The notes below the pieces were generated by a model. The model was not told the DNA's origin, ran no database searches, and saw only the letters and a program-made list of their open reading frames with translations. A stretch of 64,000 nucleotides of DNA from JAOUEA01 sp038249195 (GTDB lineage: Bacteria > Actinomycetota > UBA4738 > HRBIN12). The stretch spans positions 442,174 to 506,173 of the forward strand of contig JBBRWM010000001.1 of NCBI GenBank assembly GCA_038249195.1, in the 5' to 3' direction. A program made the position numbers and the translations under genes. Each line of letters begins with the position of its first letter. Within the stretch, counting starts at the first letter, position 1. Below are positions 35,475 to 43,682 of the stretch, one piece after another.

Positions 35475-37553
35475 TCACCGGGACCACGTGACGCCCAGCT
35501 GAGCGAACGCGAACGCGTGCACGTCGGCGAGCAGGCCCACCATCTGGTCCAGCGACTGCCCGATGCCGTGACCTCCCGACGCGATCCTCAGCAGGATCGG
35601 CCGGTCCGAGGAGGTGGCGGCCTGCAACCGCGCCGTCATCTTCTTGGCGTGGTACGCGTCGACGCGAGGGTCGAACTCGCCCGCGGTGCTCCTCACCGCG
35701 GGGTACGGCGTGCCGTCGACCACCCGGTGGTAGGGCGAGTACGAATAGATGGCCGCGAAGAGCGCCGGGTCCTCGACGGTGCCGAACTCCGTGACGTTGA
35801 AGGCCCCGTTCGGGTGAAGCTCGACCCGCAGCATGTCGAGAACCGGCACCTCGGCGATGACCGCCCGAGCGATGTCCGGGTGCTGGGTCAGCACGGCGCC
35901 CATGAGCAGGCCGCCGTTGGAGCCGCCCCGGATAGCCAGTCGGTCCACCGTGGTCACGCCGGCGGAGACCAGGTACCGAGCACAGCTCGCGAGATCATCG
36001 AAGCAGTTCTGTTTGGCGAGCAGCCGCCCGGCCTCGTGCCACTGCTCCCCGTACTCGCCACCGCCGCGGATGTTCGCGATCGCGAGCACGGCGCCCTGCT
36101 CGAGCCACAGCAGACGGCCGGGCACGAACCACGGCTTGAGCGAGATGCCGAAACCCCCGTACGCCGTCAGCATCGTCGGGGCCGGGCCGGCGTCGAGCGT
36201 GCCCATCCGCGCGATGAGGCTCACCGGCACCCGGGTCCCGTCCTCGGACGTCGCGAAGACCCGGCGCACCTCGAAGCCGGAGAAGTCCAGCGGCGTGGTC
36301 GTGTCCAGGACGGTCCGACGAGGAGCGGAGCCCGCGTCGGCCGCGACCCACCACGACCGAGGCGACAGGAACGTCTCGACCGAGTAGATCACCTCGTCCT
36401 CGCCGATCCTTCTCACCCCGTCGACGGCGCACACCTCAGGGAGCTCGACGGCGGGCAGCGGTTCGCCGTCGTGATCGAATGCGCGGAGGCCCGAGGGACC
36501 GCCGTCCAGGTCAAGCGCCCACAGCCTGCCCTCCGTCGCGGCGAGCCCCTCGATGGTCACCGCGGACTGCGGCACGACGACCGCCGCGTCGACCGCGGAT
36601 GCGCCGGGCTCCATCGCGAGCCTGAGGATCTGGCCGTTCGGGGCGCCCTTCGCGGACAGGAGGAAGATCGCGTCGCGTCCGAACGCGGCGTCGACGACCT
36701 TGTCCGAGAGGTCGGCGATCAGCCACCAATCGCCGAGGCCGGACGGCCGCACGAACAGCTGCCACTCGCCGCCGTCGCCCTTCTGGGCGCGGTCGAGGAC
36801 CCAGCGGCCGTCGAAGGAGGCCGACAGGTAGTGCTCCACGATCCGGTCGTCGGCGGGCGCGTCGGCGAGGTCCCGGCGGTCCTCCCCCGTGCTGCCGACC
36901 TCATGGACCCAGACCTCCTGGAAGAACCCCTCGTCCTCGGGGCGCCGTTCGCCGGGGGCGGGGTGGCGCGTGTACCAGAAGGCGGCCCCGTCGCCGCGCC
37001 AGGCCATCGACCCACCCGCCGTGCCGCTGCTGGCGCGGGGGATCGGCGAGTCGGCGAGCTCGCCCGTCGTGGCGTCGTAGACGTGGAGCGTGCCGTCCTC
37101 GGTGCCGTGGGAGGAAAGCGAGACGCCGAGGAGTCGTCCGTCGGGCGAGGGGGCGTACCAGTCGATGGCGGTCGCGCCGCTGGGGTCGATGGCATTGGGA
37201 TCCACCAGCACGCGCTCCGTCGCGAGGTTGCCGAGGTCGCTCAGCTCCACCAGGTACGACTGCTGCTTGGGCGGCTGGTTCTTGAGCGCGAAGAACGTCG
37301 CGCCGCCTCGTTGGGGATCGGTGTAGGAGATCGAGTCCACCGTGAGGATCTCCTCGGCCCTGCGCCGGATGTCGTCGTAGGACGGCAGGGCTCCCAGATA
37401 GGCCGCGGTGCGTTCGTGCTGCGCCTTCGTCCACGCCCGGGTCTCCGGTGATCCTCCGTCCTCGAGCCAGCGGTAGTCCTCGGTCACCTCGACGCCGTGA
37501 TAGGCGGTGGTGACGGGGACGCGCATCGTCTCGTCGATATCGTGCTCAGCCAT
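35475..37553 (-). CDS. Prolyl oligopeptidase (S9 family)
   Basis: 692 residues from the ATG at 37553. N-terminal seven-bladed propeller (from VPVTTAYHGVEVTEDYRWLEDG), then an alpha/beta hydrolase. Triad: Ser in IRGGSNGGLLMGAVLTQHPD, Asp in EFDPRVD, His in ASGGHGIG. Oxyanion and hinge parts ANIRGGGEYGEQWHEAG are typical of S9A. No signal peptide, so cytosolic; cleaves short peptides after proline. The long N-terminal extension to 37865 is the antisense of the small gene at 37648. Confidence 0.94.
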   Translation of the reverse strand: MAEHDIDETMRVPVTTAYHGVEVTEDYRWLEDGGSPETRAWTKAQHERTAAYLGALPSYDDIRRRAEEILTVDSISYTDPQRGGATFFALKNQPPKQQSYLVELSDLGNLATERVLVDPNAIDPSGATAIDWYAPSPDGRLLGVSLSSHGTEDGTLHVYDATTGELADSPIPRASSGTAGGSMAWRGDGAAFWYTRHPAPGERRPEDEGFFQEVWVHEVGSTGEDRRDLADAPADDRIVEHYLSASFDGRWVLDRAQKGDGGEWQLFVRPSGLGDWWLIADLSDKVVDAAFGRDAIFLLSAKGAPNGQILRLAMEPGASAVDAAVVVPQSAVTIEGLAATEGRLWALDLDGGPSGLRAFDHDGEPLPAVELPEVCAVDGVRRIGEDEVIYSVETFLSPRSWWVAADAGSAPRRTVLDTTTPLDFSGFEVRRVFATSEDGTRVPVSLIARMGTLDAGPAPTMLTAYGGFGISLKPWFVPGRLLWLEQGAVLAIANIRGGGEYGEQWHEAGRLLAKQNCFDDLASCARYLVSAGVTTVDRLAIRGGSNGGLLMGAVLTQHPDIARAVIAEVPVLDMLRVELHPNGAFNVTEFGTVEDPALFAAIYSYSPYHRVVDGTPYPAVRSTAGEFDPRVDAYHAKKMTARLQAATSSDRPILLRIASGGHGIGQSLDQMVGLLADVHAFAFAQLGVTWSR

Positions 37554-37647
37554 GGGCTCTCGAGGCTCCCTCCGGTGCGTGCATGGACGATACCTCGGGC
37601 CCGGATCGGACACGGCGGTGTCGCCGCGGGCGTGGCACACTCCTCGC

Positions 37648-37926
37648 ATGGACGACGAGGAGCTTCTGGTCCGAGCTGAGGAGGCCCTGACCGAGATCAA
37701 GGTCAACCAAGGACTCTCCGAGCACCACGCGTCGGTGCTGGCCGCGCTGCGCATCCGCCTGAGAGGGAGCGACGCGAAGTCCTTGGAGGAACTGCTCGAG
37801 GCGGCGGACGACCCGGCCCCCGGTGAACTCGAAGAGAGGCTGGCGGAGGCCGACCGGGCGCCCAAACGCTCGCTCGACGATCTCTTCGCGGAGGAGCCGA
37901 AGCCGGAGCCCGACTGGCCCTCCTGA
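37648..37926 (+). CDS. Small acidic helical protein of unknown function
   Basis: 92 residues. MDDEELLVRAEEALTEIKVN begins a charged helix; a Glu/Asp-rich C-terminus ends in a Pro-rich tail (EEPKPEPDWPS). No known domain recognised. Support that it is real: a related, frameshifted copy of its middle part lies 1.7 kb downstream (39469-39610), in which reading-frame-compatible residues are kept. Divergent from the prolyl oligopeptidase. Confidence 0.65.
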   Translation: MDDEELLVRAEEALTEIKVNQGLSEHHASVLAALRIRLRGSDAKSLEELLEAADDPAPGELEERLAEADRAPKRSLDDLFAEEPKPEPDWPS

Positions 37927-37949
37927 CCAGATCGGCGCGGATGCTCACG

Positions 37950-39257
37950 TCAGAGGGTGAAGTGGTTCACGTAGATGCGCCTCACGCGCTCGATGTCGTA
38001 GGGCGCCATCCCCGAACGCTCGCACGCTGCCAAGATCAAGGACGCCTGTTCGCCGAGGAAGTTCAGCGACGCCCGCTCATGCGCCCGGTCAAGTGACCGT
38101 CGCAAGAGACTGATGCTTTCGAGGAGATAGATGCATACGGCGGGCTGCGACGCGGCGGCGATGCGGATCTCGTCGTACGCGAGTGCGATGACCTCCTCGT
38201 GCCCGTCCGCCTGGGCGAGCACCAGTCGTCGCTGGTCGTGATAGAGATCGCGTGCCGGTTGATCGCGCTGCAGGAACGCATGCAAGAGTGCGCTGAGATG
38301 AAAGATGGCGTCCTGCGCCGTGGTTGGATCGTTGACTCCCGGGGACAGCGCCTTCAGCCCGACGTCGGCGAGTTGACGGACGCCGAACGACGCGTCTTGT
38401 TGGAGCGTGCGGGCCTCGCCGAGACGCACGGCTCCGCGAGCGATGTCGGCTGCTGCGTCATCGTCGGCTGGTCGTGGCCACAGCGTGCAGAGCGGCGAGC
38501 CGCTGATCGCGAATCGTCCGATGGCGGTTTCGAGGCGGATCGTGCCGCCTTCGGGCACCGCCGTGAGGAGCGCGGCGGGATCGAGCAGCTGCACCCACCC
38601 GTCGTGCTCGAATCGGACCGTCAGCCCGGCGTCGCCGGGAACGATCTCCGGCTGCTGGGTCGGGGAAGGTTCGAGGAGGTTCGCCGACCAATGGTGGTCG
38701 ACCGCCCCGATCGCGTCACGCGTCACGACGTGAAGGATCCTGCTGATGTCCATGGTGTGCGCGCTGTGATCGATGAACGCGATGATCGACAGGATCGCTG
38801 CGATCCCCAGCAACACGCCCACGGCGACCGACACGTTCGGGATCACCGGCTGGCCCTGAGGTTCCAGCGGAGCATGCACGGATCGCAGCACGATCAAGCA
38901 GTACGAGAACGTGCCAACCACGAGGCCGATCACGCGCCTGTTGAACGGATCCCGGAACAAGCCGCTGACGACCCTCGGCGAGTACTGGCTCGAGGCAAGC
39001 TGGATGGTGAGCAACGCTACGGAGAACGCGATCCCGGCGACGGTGATCGTCGCACCCGCGACGGTACTCAGCACCGCTCGAGCACTCTCGACCGTCGACG
39101 TGAGCCCGAGCGGAGGCTTCGTCGCTCCTTCGCTGATCGCGCTGTCGAGCGCGATGCCGAGCTCACCCGCTAAGACCCCGATGATCACGAAGACCGTCGG
39201 GACGACGAACAGGCTTTGCCTCGCGCGTTCCGCGAGTGCCGACAGGCCGACCCTCAT
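37950..39257 (-). CDS. DUF2254 family membrane protein
   Basis: 435 residues. Four N-terminal membrane helices (FVVPTVFVIIGVLAGELGI, VLSTVAGATITVAGIAFSVA, VIGLVVGTFSYCLIVL, VAVGVLLGIAAILSIIAFI) precede a long cytoplasmic part. QLASSQYSPRVVSGLFRDP and LKALSPGVNDPTTAQDAI are DUF2254 hallmarks. Function of the family is unknown. It ends 24 bp from the small acidic protein gene, convergent with it. Confidence 0.9.
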   Translation of the reverse strand: MRVGLSALAERARQSLFVVPTVFVIIGVLAGELGIALDSAISEGATKPPLGLTSTVESARAVLSTVAGATITVAGIAFSVALLTIQLASSQYSPRVVSGLFRDPFNRRVIGLVVGTFSYCLIVLRSVHAPLEPQGQPVIPNVSVAVGVLLGIAAILSIIAFIDHSAHTMDISRILHVVTRDAIGAVDHHWSANLLEPSPTQQPEIVPGDAGLTVRFEHDGWVQLLDPAALLTAVPEGGTIRLETAIGRFAISGSPLCTLWPRPADDDAAADIARGAVRLGEARTLQQDASFGVRQLADVGLKALSPGVNDPTTAQDAIFHLSALLHAFLQRDQPARDLYHDQRRLVLAQADGHEEVIALAYDEIRIAAASQPAVCIYLLESISLLRRSLDRAHERASLNFLGEQASLILAACERSGMAPYDIERVRRIYVNHFTL

Positions 39258-39468
39258 GGCCGCGACGCCGCGTTTTCATCGCATCGCTGAGAGGTGGCGG
39301 CCCGACACCGATGCCGACGCACGCTAGGTCGCCACGTAGCGCCCTTGCCTCTCAGTCCACGGTTACCGAAGGGCGCGATGAAGATCGCTCCGCTGTCCTC
39401 GTCGGACCCTCATGAGCTCGTGTCCCACTTCCTGCACCTTCGGCCCCCGCTCACGACGACGTCGATCC

Positions 39469-39610
39469 CTCGCCGAGCATAGTTCCCTCCTCAGCCTTCG
39501 GTGAGCCGCCTTTCGCATCCGGCCGAAAGTGAGCGACGCGCAGTCGCTGAAGGGAGCTGCCCGATGCGGCGGACGACCCAGCACCGGGTGGACTCGAGGA
39601 GAAGCTCGCT
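39469..39610 (+). pseudogene. Decayed copy of the small acidic protein gene
   Basis: The sequence aligns with the middle of the gene at 37648-37926 (best part 39505-39610 against 37741-37845), about three quarters identical by eye. Both read RIR...SDA-x-SL and DAADDPAPG-x-LEE-x-LA, but a one-base insertion after CTGAAGG puts the two halves in different frames and no start is kept. It lies in the 359-bp gap 39258-39616, where I see nothing else. Confidence 0.6.
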
Positions 39611-39616
39611 GTGGGC

Positions 39617-40030
39617 CTATCGCGTGACGCTCGGGTCCGCGTGTCGATGGAACAGCTTCCACTCCCCCTCCTCGCGGCGGAACAGCTCGGTGACCCGCAG
39701 GTCCATGGGCACGGCCGCATCCCGGCCCTCCACGGCTACCATCGCGTGCTGGATCCCGACCCAGTAGCCGAGGTCGCCGCCGGCCGAGGCATGCAGGACC
39801 TCGAGATCCGTGCTGCCCCCCGGGCGGAAGTGGGACGCTCCCTCCTCGTTCGTGGACAGAACGTCTGCCGCGCCCTGCACGTATCCGCCCCCAGGCCCGA
39901 AGATCGTCGCAGGGTCTTGGCCGGCCGAGATCATGGCCAGAGGGCGTGCATCGCCGTCGACGAAGGATTGGGCAACCCGCGGGCGGGATCGACCTATGAA
40001 CTCCTGAAAATCTGACGGTGGTTCGGTCAT
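39617..40030 (-). CDS. SnoaL/DUF4440-like (NTF2-fold) protein
   Basis: 137 residues; ATG at 40030 with a GGCGGAAG element upstream. Pattern of YybH/DUF4440 proteins: SFVDGDARPLAMISAGQDPATIFGPGGG, LGYWVGIQHAMV, LRVTELFRREEGEWKLFHRHADP. NTF2-fold cone, possibly a small isomerase or hydrolase, or a binding protein. The ligand is unknown. Confidence 0.85.
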   Translation of the reverse strand: MTEPPSDFQEFIGRSRPRVAQSFVDGDARPLAMISAGQDPATIFGPGGGYVQGAADVLSTNEEGASHFRPGGSTDLEVLHASAGGDLGYWVGIQHAMVAVEGRDAAVPMDLRVTELFRREEGEWKLFHRHADPSVTR

Positions 40031-40276
40031 CGTCTTCCGCCTTTCCGAGAGGGGTGCGAGCCTACGCGACGACGATGACGGAGCGGGCATAGATGTCGAG
40101 CAGGTTCGCGTTCGATGGCGGACGAGCCACGAAGGTCATTCGCCCAACTCTCGCCACCACGGTGTCGAGAAGCAGCGGGCGATCTCGACTTCGAACGACT
40201 GGCCCGTGATTCGTCGGGTCAAGGATGCGCTCGCTGGCGCTTGACCCATAGGGACCCCATCGCGCACTCGGGAGCG

Positions 40277-40360
40277 TGCCCGGGGTGGGATTCGAACCCA
40301 CACGCCCCGAAGGGCAAGCGCTTTTAAGGCGCTGTCGTCTACCGATTCCGACACCCGGGC
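40277..40360 (-). tRNA. tRNA-Leu (TAA anticodon)
   Basis: 84-nt class II tRNA. Acceptor GCCCGGG pairs with CCCGGGC; anticodon stem AGCGC/GCGCT encloses the loop CTTAAAA with anticodon TAA; long variable arm TGCCC-TTC-GGGGC; T-arm GTGGGTTCGAATCCCAC. The CCA end is not encoded. The 186-bp spacer to the SnoaL-like gene shows no integrase and no repeat of the tRNA 3' end. Confidence 0.95.
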
Positions 40361-40454
40361 GGCCCACCGATGCTAGCCCGGTCGGCGCCCGGGCGGAACC
40401 ATCAGCGCGGAGCCCGGCGGGCGATGTCCCGCCGACCCGGGCTACCATCGATCG

Positions 40455-41468
40455 ATGCGAGACCTCTCCGCCCTCCCGAAAGCCGAACTCCACATCCACC
40501 TCGAGGGCGCGATGCGGATCGCGACCACGCTCGAGCTGGCGGACCGCGAGGGCGTTCTGCTCCCGCGCGGGCTCGTCGACGGCGCGTGGGTCTTCCGCGA
40601 CCCGTCCGACTTCATCGACCAGTACGTCGCCATGTGCGGGCTCCTGACCGAGCTCGACGACTTCCGCCGGCTGGGGTTCGAGGTGACCCAGGATCTCGCC
40701 GCGAACGGTGTGCGCTATGCGGAGGCGGTGTTCTCGCCGTCCAACCACGCCGCGCGGTTCTCCGAGGACTGGTTCGGACCTATCGAGGCGGTGCTCGATG
40801 GCCTGGCTGCGGGCGAGCGCGCCACGGGCACGGCGGTGAGGCTGGATCCCGACATCGTGCGGGACCTTGGCATCGAGGAGGCGGACCGCGTCCTCGACGT
40901 CGCCCTGAAGTACGCGGGACGCGGCGTCGTGGCGCTGAACTGCGCCGGCAGCGAGCGCACGGACATCGCCCCGTTCGCACGACACTTCCGCGTGGCCACG
41001 GAGGCCGGCCTGCGCTCGGTCCCGCACGCAGGCGAGTGGGCGGGCCCGCGCAACATCTGGTCCACGCTCGAGCACCTGCGCCCCGATCGCATCGGCCACG
41101 GCGTGAGCGCCATCGAGGATCCCGCCTTGGTCGCCGAGCTGGCCGAACGACAGATCCCCCTGGAGGTATCGCCGGTCTCGAACGTGCGGACGGGGGTGTT
41201 CGCCTCGCTGGCCGAGCACCCCTTCATGGCGCTCCGCGACGCGGGCGTCATCGTCACGCTCAACTCCGACGACCCGCCGATGTTCGGCGCCTGGCTCGCC
41301 GACGTGTACGAGGCGGCCCGCGACGCGTGGCACCTGTCGGATGAGACCCTCGCGGACATCGCCCGCGCCGGCGTCGCGTCGTCCTTCGCCGACGCCGAGC
41401 TGAAGGCGTCGATCGAGGCAGGCATCGACGCTTGGCTCGTCGCCGACCCGGGCGGGACGCCCGCATGA
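40455..41468 (+). CDS. Adenosine deaminase family protein
   Basis: 337 residues. ELHIHLEGAM holds the first zinc ligands, VPHAGEW and DRIGHGVSAIED the third His and catalytic region, and TLNSDDPPMFG the Asp pair. AMP/adenosine deaminase superfamily; subgroup (adenosine, adenine, or modified purine) is not fixed by sequence. Overlaps the following dehydrogenase gene by 4 bp, an unusual functional pairing. Confidence 0.9.
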   Translation: MRDLSALPKAELHIHLEGAMRIATTLELADREGVLLPRGLVDGAWVFRDPSDFIDQYVAMCGLLTELDDFRRLGFEVTQDLAANGVRYAEAVFSPSNHAARFSEDWFGPIEAVLDGLAAGERATGTAVRLDPDIVRDLGIEEADRVLDVALKYAGRGVVALNCAGSERTDIAPFARHFRVATEAGLRSVPHAGEWAGPRNIWSTLEHLRPDRIGHGVSAIEDPALVAELAERQIPLEVSPVSNVRTGVFASLAEHPFMALRDAGVIVTLNSDDPPMFGAWLADVYEAARDAWHLSDETLADIARAGVASSFADAELKASIEAGIDAWLVADPGGTPA

Positions 41469-42793
41469 CGGCCGAGGTGGGCACCAACCTCACCGCCGAC
41501 CCACTGGAGCTGTTGGCCTCTCGCATCCGAGAAAAGGAGGCCGTCGCGGCCGTCGTTGGTCTGGGCTACGTGGGACTCCCGCTCCTGGTCGGCATCCATG
41601 CCGCCGGGTTCCCCGTGATCGGCGTGGACGCCGACCCGGCCAAGATAGAGACGTTGCAGAGGTGTCGGTCACCCATCGCCGGCGTGCTGGACTCGGAGAT
41701 CGAGGCGCTCGAGCGCGCGACGTTCGACCCCGTCCCCGAGCGGTTGCGCGACGCCGACGTGATCGTGCTGTGCCTGCCCACGCCGCTCGCCGACGGCTCC
41801 CCCGATCTCACGATGGTCCTGGCGGCCGTCGAGGAGGTCGCGCGCGCTCTCACCCCGGGCACGCTCGTGATCCTCGAGTCCACGACGTACCCCGGCACCA
41901 CGCAGGAGCTCCTGCGGCCGATCCTGGAGTCCTCGGGCCTGGAGGCGGGCCGCGACTTCGCCCTCGGCTACTCACCCGAGCGCATCGACCCCGGCACCCG
42001 CGGGCACGGCCTGCGGGCCACGCCGAAGATCGTGTCGGGACTCACGGAACGTTGTCGCGAGCTCGCCAGCGCCTTCTACGGACAGATCGTCCACACCGTG
42101 GTGACCACGTCCTCGCCGCGCGAGGCGGAGATGGCCAAGCTCATCGAGAACACGTATCGCCAGGTGAACATCGCCCTCGTGAACGAGCTCGCGATCTTGG
42201 CGCGGGAGCTCGACGTGGACATCTGGGAGGCGCTCACCGCGGCGGCCACCAAGCCGTTCGGCTATCAGCCCTTCTGGCCGGGTCCCGGCGTGGGCGGCCA
42301 CTGCATCGCCATCGATCCCACGTACCTGAGCTGGCGAGCCGGGCAGCAGCTTGGCCATCGCGTGGAGTTCATCGAGCACGCGAACGAAGTCAACAACCGG
42401 ATGCCCGACTACGTGGTGGGCCGCGTGGGCGAGGCGCTGAACGATTCCGGCAAGCCGGTCATGGGGTCGCGCATCCTGGGCGTCGGCGTGGCCTTCAAGC
42501 CGGGCATCGACGACCTGCGTGGGTCGCCCTCCCTCCAGGTCCTCGATCGGTTGGCGCGCAAGGGCGCCGAGGTCACCTACCACGACCCCTTCGTGGTTCG
42601 GTGCGAGGTGGGCGGCCGCACCCAGGATTCGCTCCCGCTCGATGCGGCGACCGTCGGCGCGCAGGACCTCGTGGCGATCCTCACGCCCCACCCGGGGCTG
42701 GACGTGCCCGCCCTCGTGCGCGCAGCGGCGCTGGTGTTCGACGCGCGGGGGGCAACCCAGGGCATCGACGCGCCGAACGTGATCCGGCTGTGA
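41465..42793 (+). CDS. UDP-sugar 6-dehydrogenase (WecC/TuaD family)
   Basis: 442 residues; ATG at 41465 overlaps the previous TGA. NAD site AVVGLGYVGLPLLVGIHAAG; LPTPLADGSPDLTMV; LIENTYRQVNIALVNELAI; catalytic Cys in GPGVGGHCIAIDPTYLSW; C-terminal GVAFKPGIDDLRGSPSLQV. Makes a nucleotide-sugar uronate, most like UDP-N-acetylmannosaminuronate or related dehydrogenases. It could feed a surface polysaccharide, though the locus for one is 30 kb away. Confidence 0.92.
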   Translation: MTAEVGTNLTADPLELLASRIREKEAVAAVVGLGYVGLPLLVGIHAAGFPVIGVDADPAKIETLQRCRSPIAGVLDSEIEALERATFDPVPERLRDADVIVLCLPTPLADGSPDLTMVLAAVEEVARALTPGTLVILESTTYPGTTQELLRPILESSGLEAGRDFALGYSPERIDPGTRGHGLRATPKIVSGLTERCRELASAFYGQIVHTVVTTSSPREAEMAKLIENTYRQVNIALVNELAILARELDVDIWEALTAAATKPFGYQPFWPGPGVGGHCIAIDPTYLSWRAGQQLGHRVEFIEHANEVNNRMPDYVVGRVGEALNDSGKPVMGSRILGVGVAFKPGIDDLRGSPSLQVLDRLARKGAEVTYHDPFVVRCEVGGRTQDSLPLDAATVGAQDLVAILTPHPGLDVPALVRAAALVFDARGATQGIDAPNVIRL

Positions 42794-42796
42794 ATC

Positions 42797-43669
42797 TCAG
42801 GACTCGGCGATGGTCACCTTGTCCATGTAGACGGCCTGCTTGGGTTCCTGCGCCGCGATGTCGCCGCCCTTCGCCGCCTTCGGGTCCATGACCGGGAGCG
42901 CCTGGATCGTGCGCGCCACGTCGAGCCCGCCCGTGACGTGGCCGAAGATGGTGTAGTTGGGGTTCGCGTCGAGGTGCGTGCCGTTCGGCCCGCTGATGAT
43001 GAAGAACTGGCTGCCGCCGCTGTTGGGCGCCTGGCCCTTCGCCATCGCGAACGTGCCGGCCAGGTAGGACTCGTCGCCCGTCAGCTCGTCGGGGATGTTG
43101 TAGCCGGGGCCGCCGCTACCGGTCTCAGTGGGGTCGCCGCCCTGGATGACGTCGATGGAGGTGTCCAGCCGTGTGAAGAACTGCCCGTCGAAGAACCCCT
43201 TCCGGGCCAGGAACACGAAGCTGTTCACGGTCTCGGGAGCCCGGCTGGCATCGAACTCGATGGTGATGGTGCCGCAGGAGGTGACCATGGTGGCGGTGTA
43301 GGTCTTCTTGGGATCGATCTTCATGGGCGGTGGACCGGCGAACTGCGGCTTGGGCTTGCCCGCCCCGGGGGGGACGTTCCCGTCACAGGCCACGGTGGTC
43401 GGCGCCGGTTTGGGCTGCACGGTGCCGGTCTGGGTCCCCGGCTTGCCCGACGGCGTGGCCGAAGCCGACGGCGTAGGGGAGCCGGAGGCCGCCGCGTTTC
43501 CGTCGCCGCCTCCCAGCAGGACCGCGGCCGCCCCGCCCACCAGGGCGAGCGCCACCACGGTGGCGATCACGCCGCGCGTGATGTCCCGACGTCGCTTGCG
43601 GCGGTGGCGTTCCGCCTGCCGACGCGCGGCCAGTTTGGCGAGTTGCTTGTCCCGGGCTCTGCTCGGCAT
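42797..43669 (-). CDS. Membrane-anchored cyclophilin-type peptidyl-prolyl isomerase
   Basis: 290 residues. Basic N-terminus (RRQAERHRRKRRRD), one membrane helix (GVIATVVALALVGGAAAVLL), a Ser/Thr/Pro-rich linker, and a cyclophilin domain from about residue 115: FFTRLDTSIDVIQGGDP, NSGGSQFFIISG and NYTIFGHVTGGLD. Extracytoplasmic foldase. The catalytic Arg context FTRLD differs slightly from the usual FHRV. Follows the DUF501-Ppx gene on the same strand. Confidence 0.92.
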   Translation of the reverse strand: MPSRARDKQLAKLAARRQAERHRRKRRRDITRGVIATVVALALVGGAAAVLLGGGDGNAAASGSPTPSASATPSGKPGTQTGTVQPKPAPTTVACDGNVPPGAGKPKPQFAGPPPMKIDPKKTYTATMVTSCGTITIEFDASRAPETVNSFVFLARKGFFDGQFFTRLDTSIDVIQGGDPTETGSGGPGYNIPDELTGDESYLAGTFAMAKGQAPNSGGSQFFIISGPNGTHLDANPNYTIFGHVTGGLDVARTIQALPVMDPKAAKGGDIAAQEPKQAVYMDKVTIAES

Positions 43670-43682
43670 ACGGTCGGAAAGG

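Noticed and set aside
40091..40276. Integrated element next to the tRNA-Leu gene
   Set aside because: No integrase, no repeat of the tRNA 3' end and no phage genes in the window near it.
40136..40354. Small minus-strand ORF over the tRNA
   Set aside because: It reads through tRNA-Leu; the structured RNA explains the sequence.
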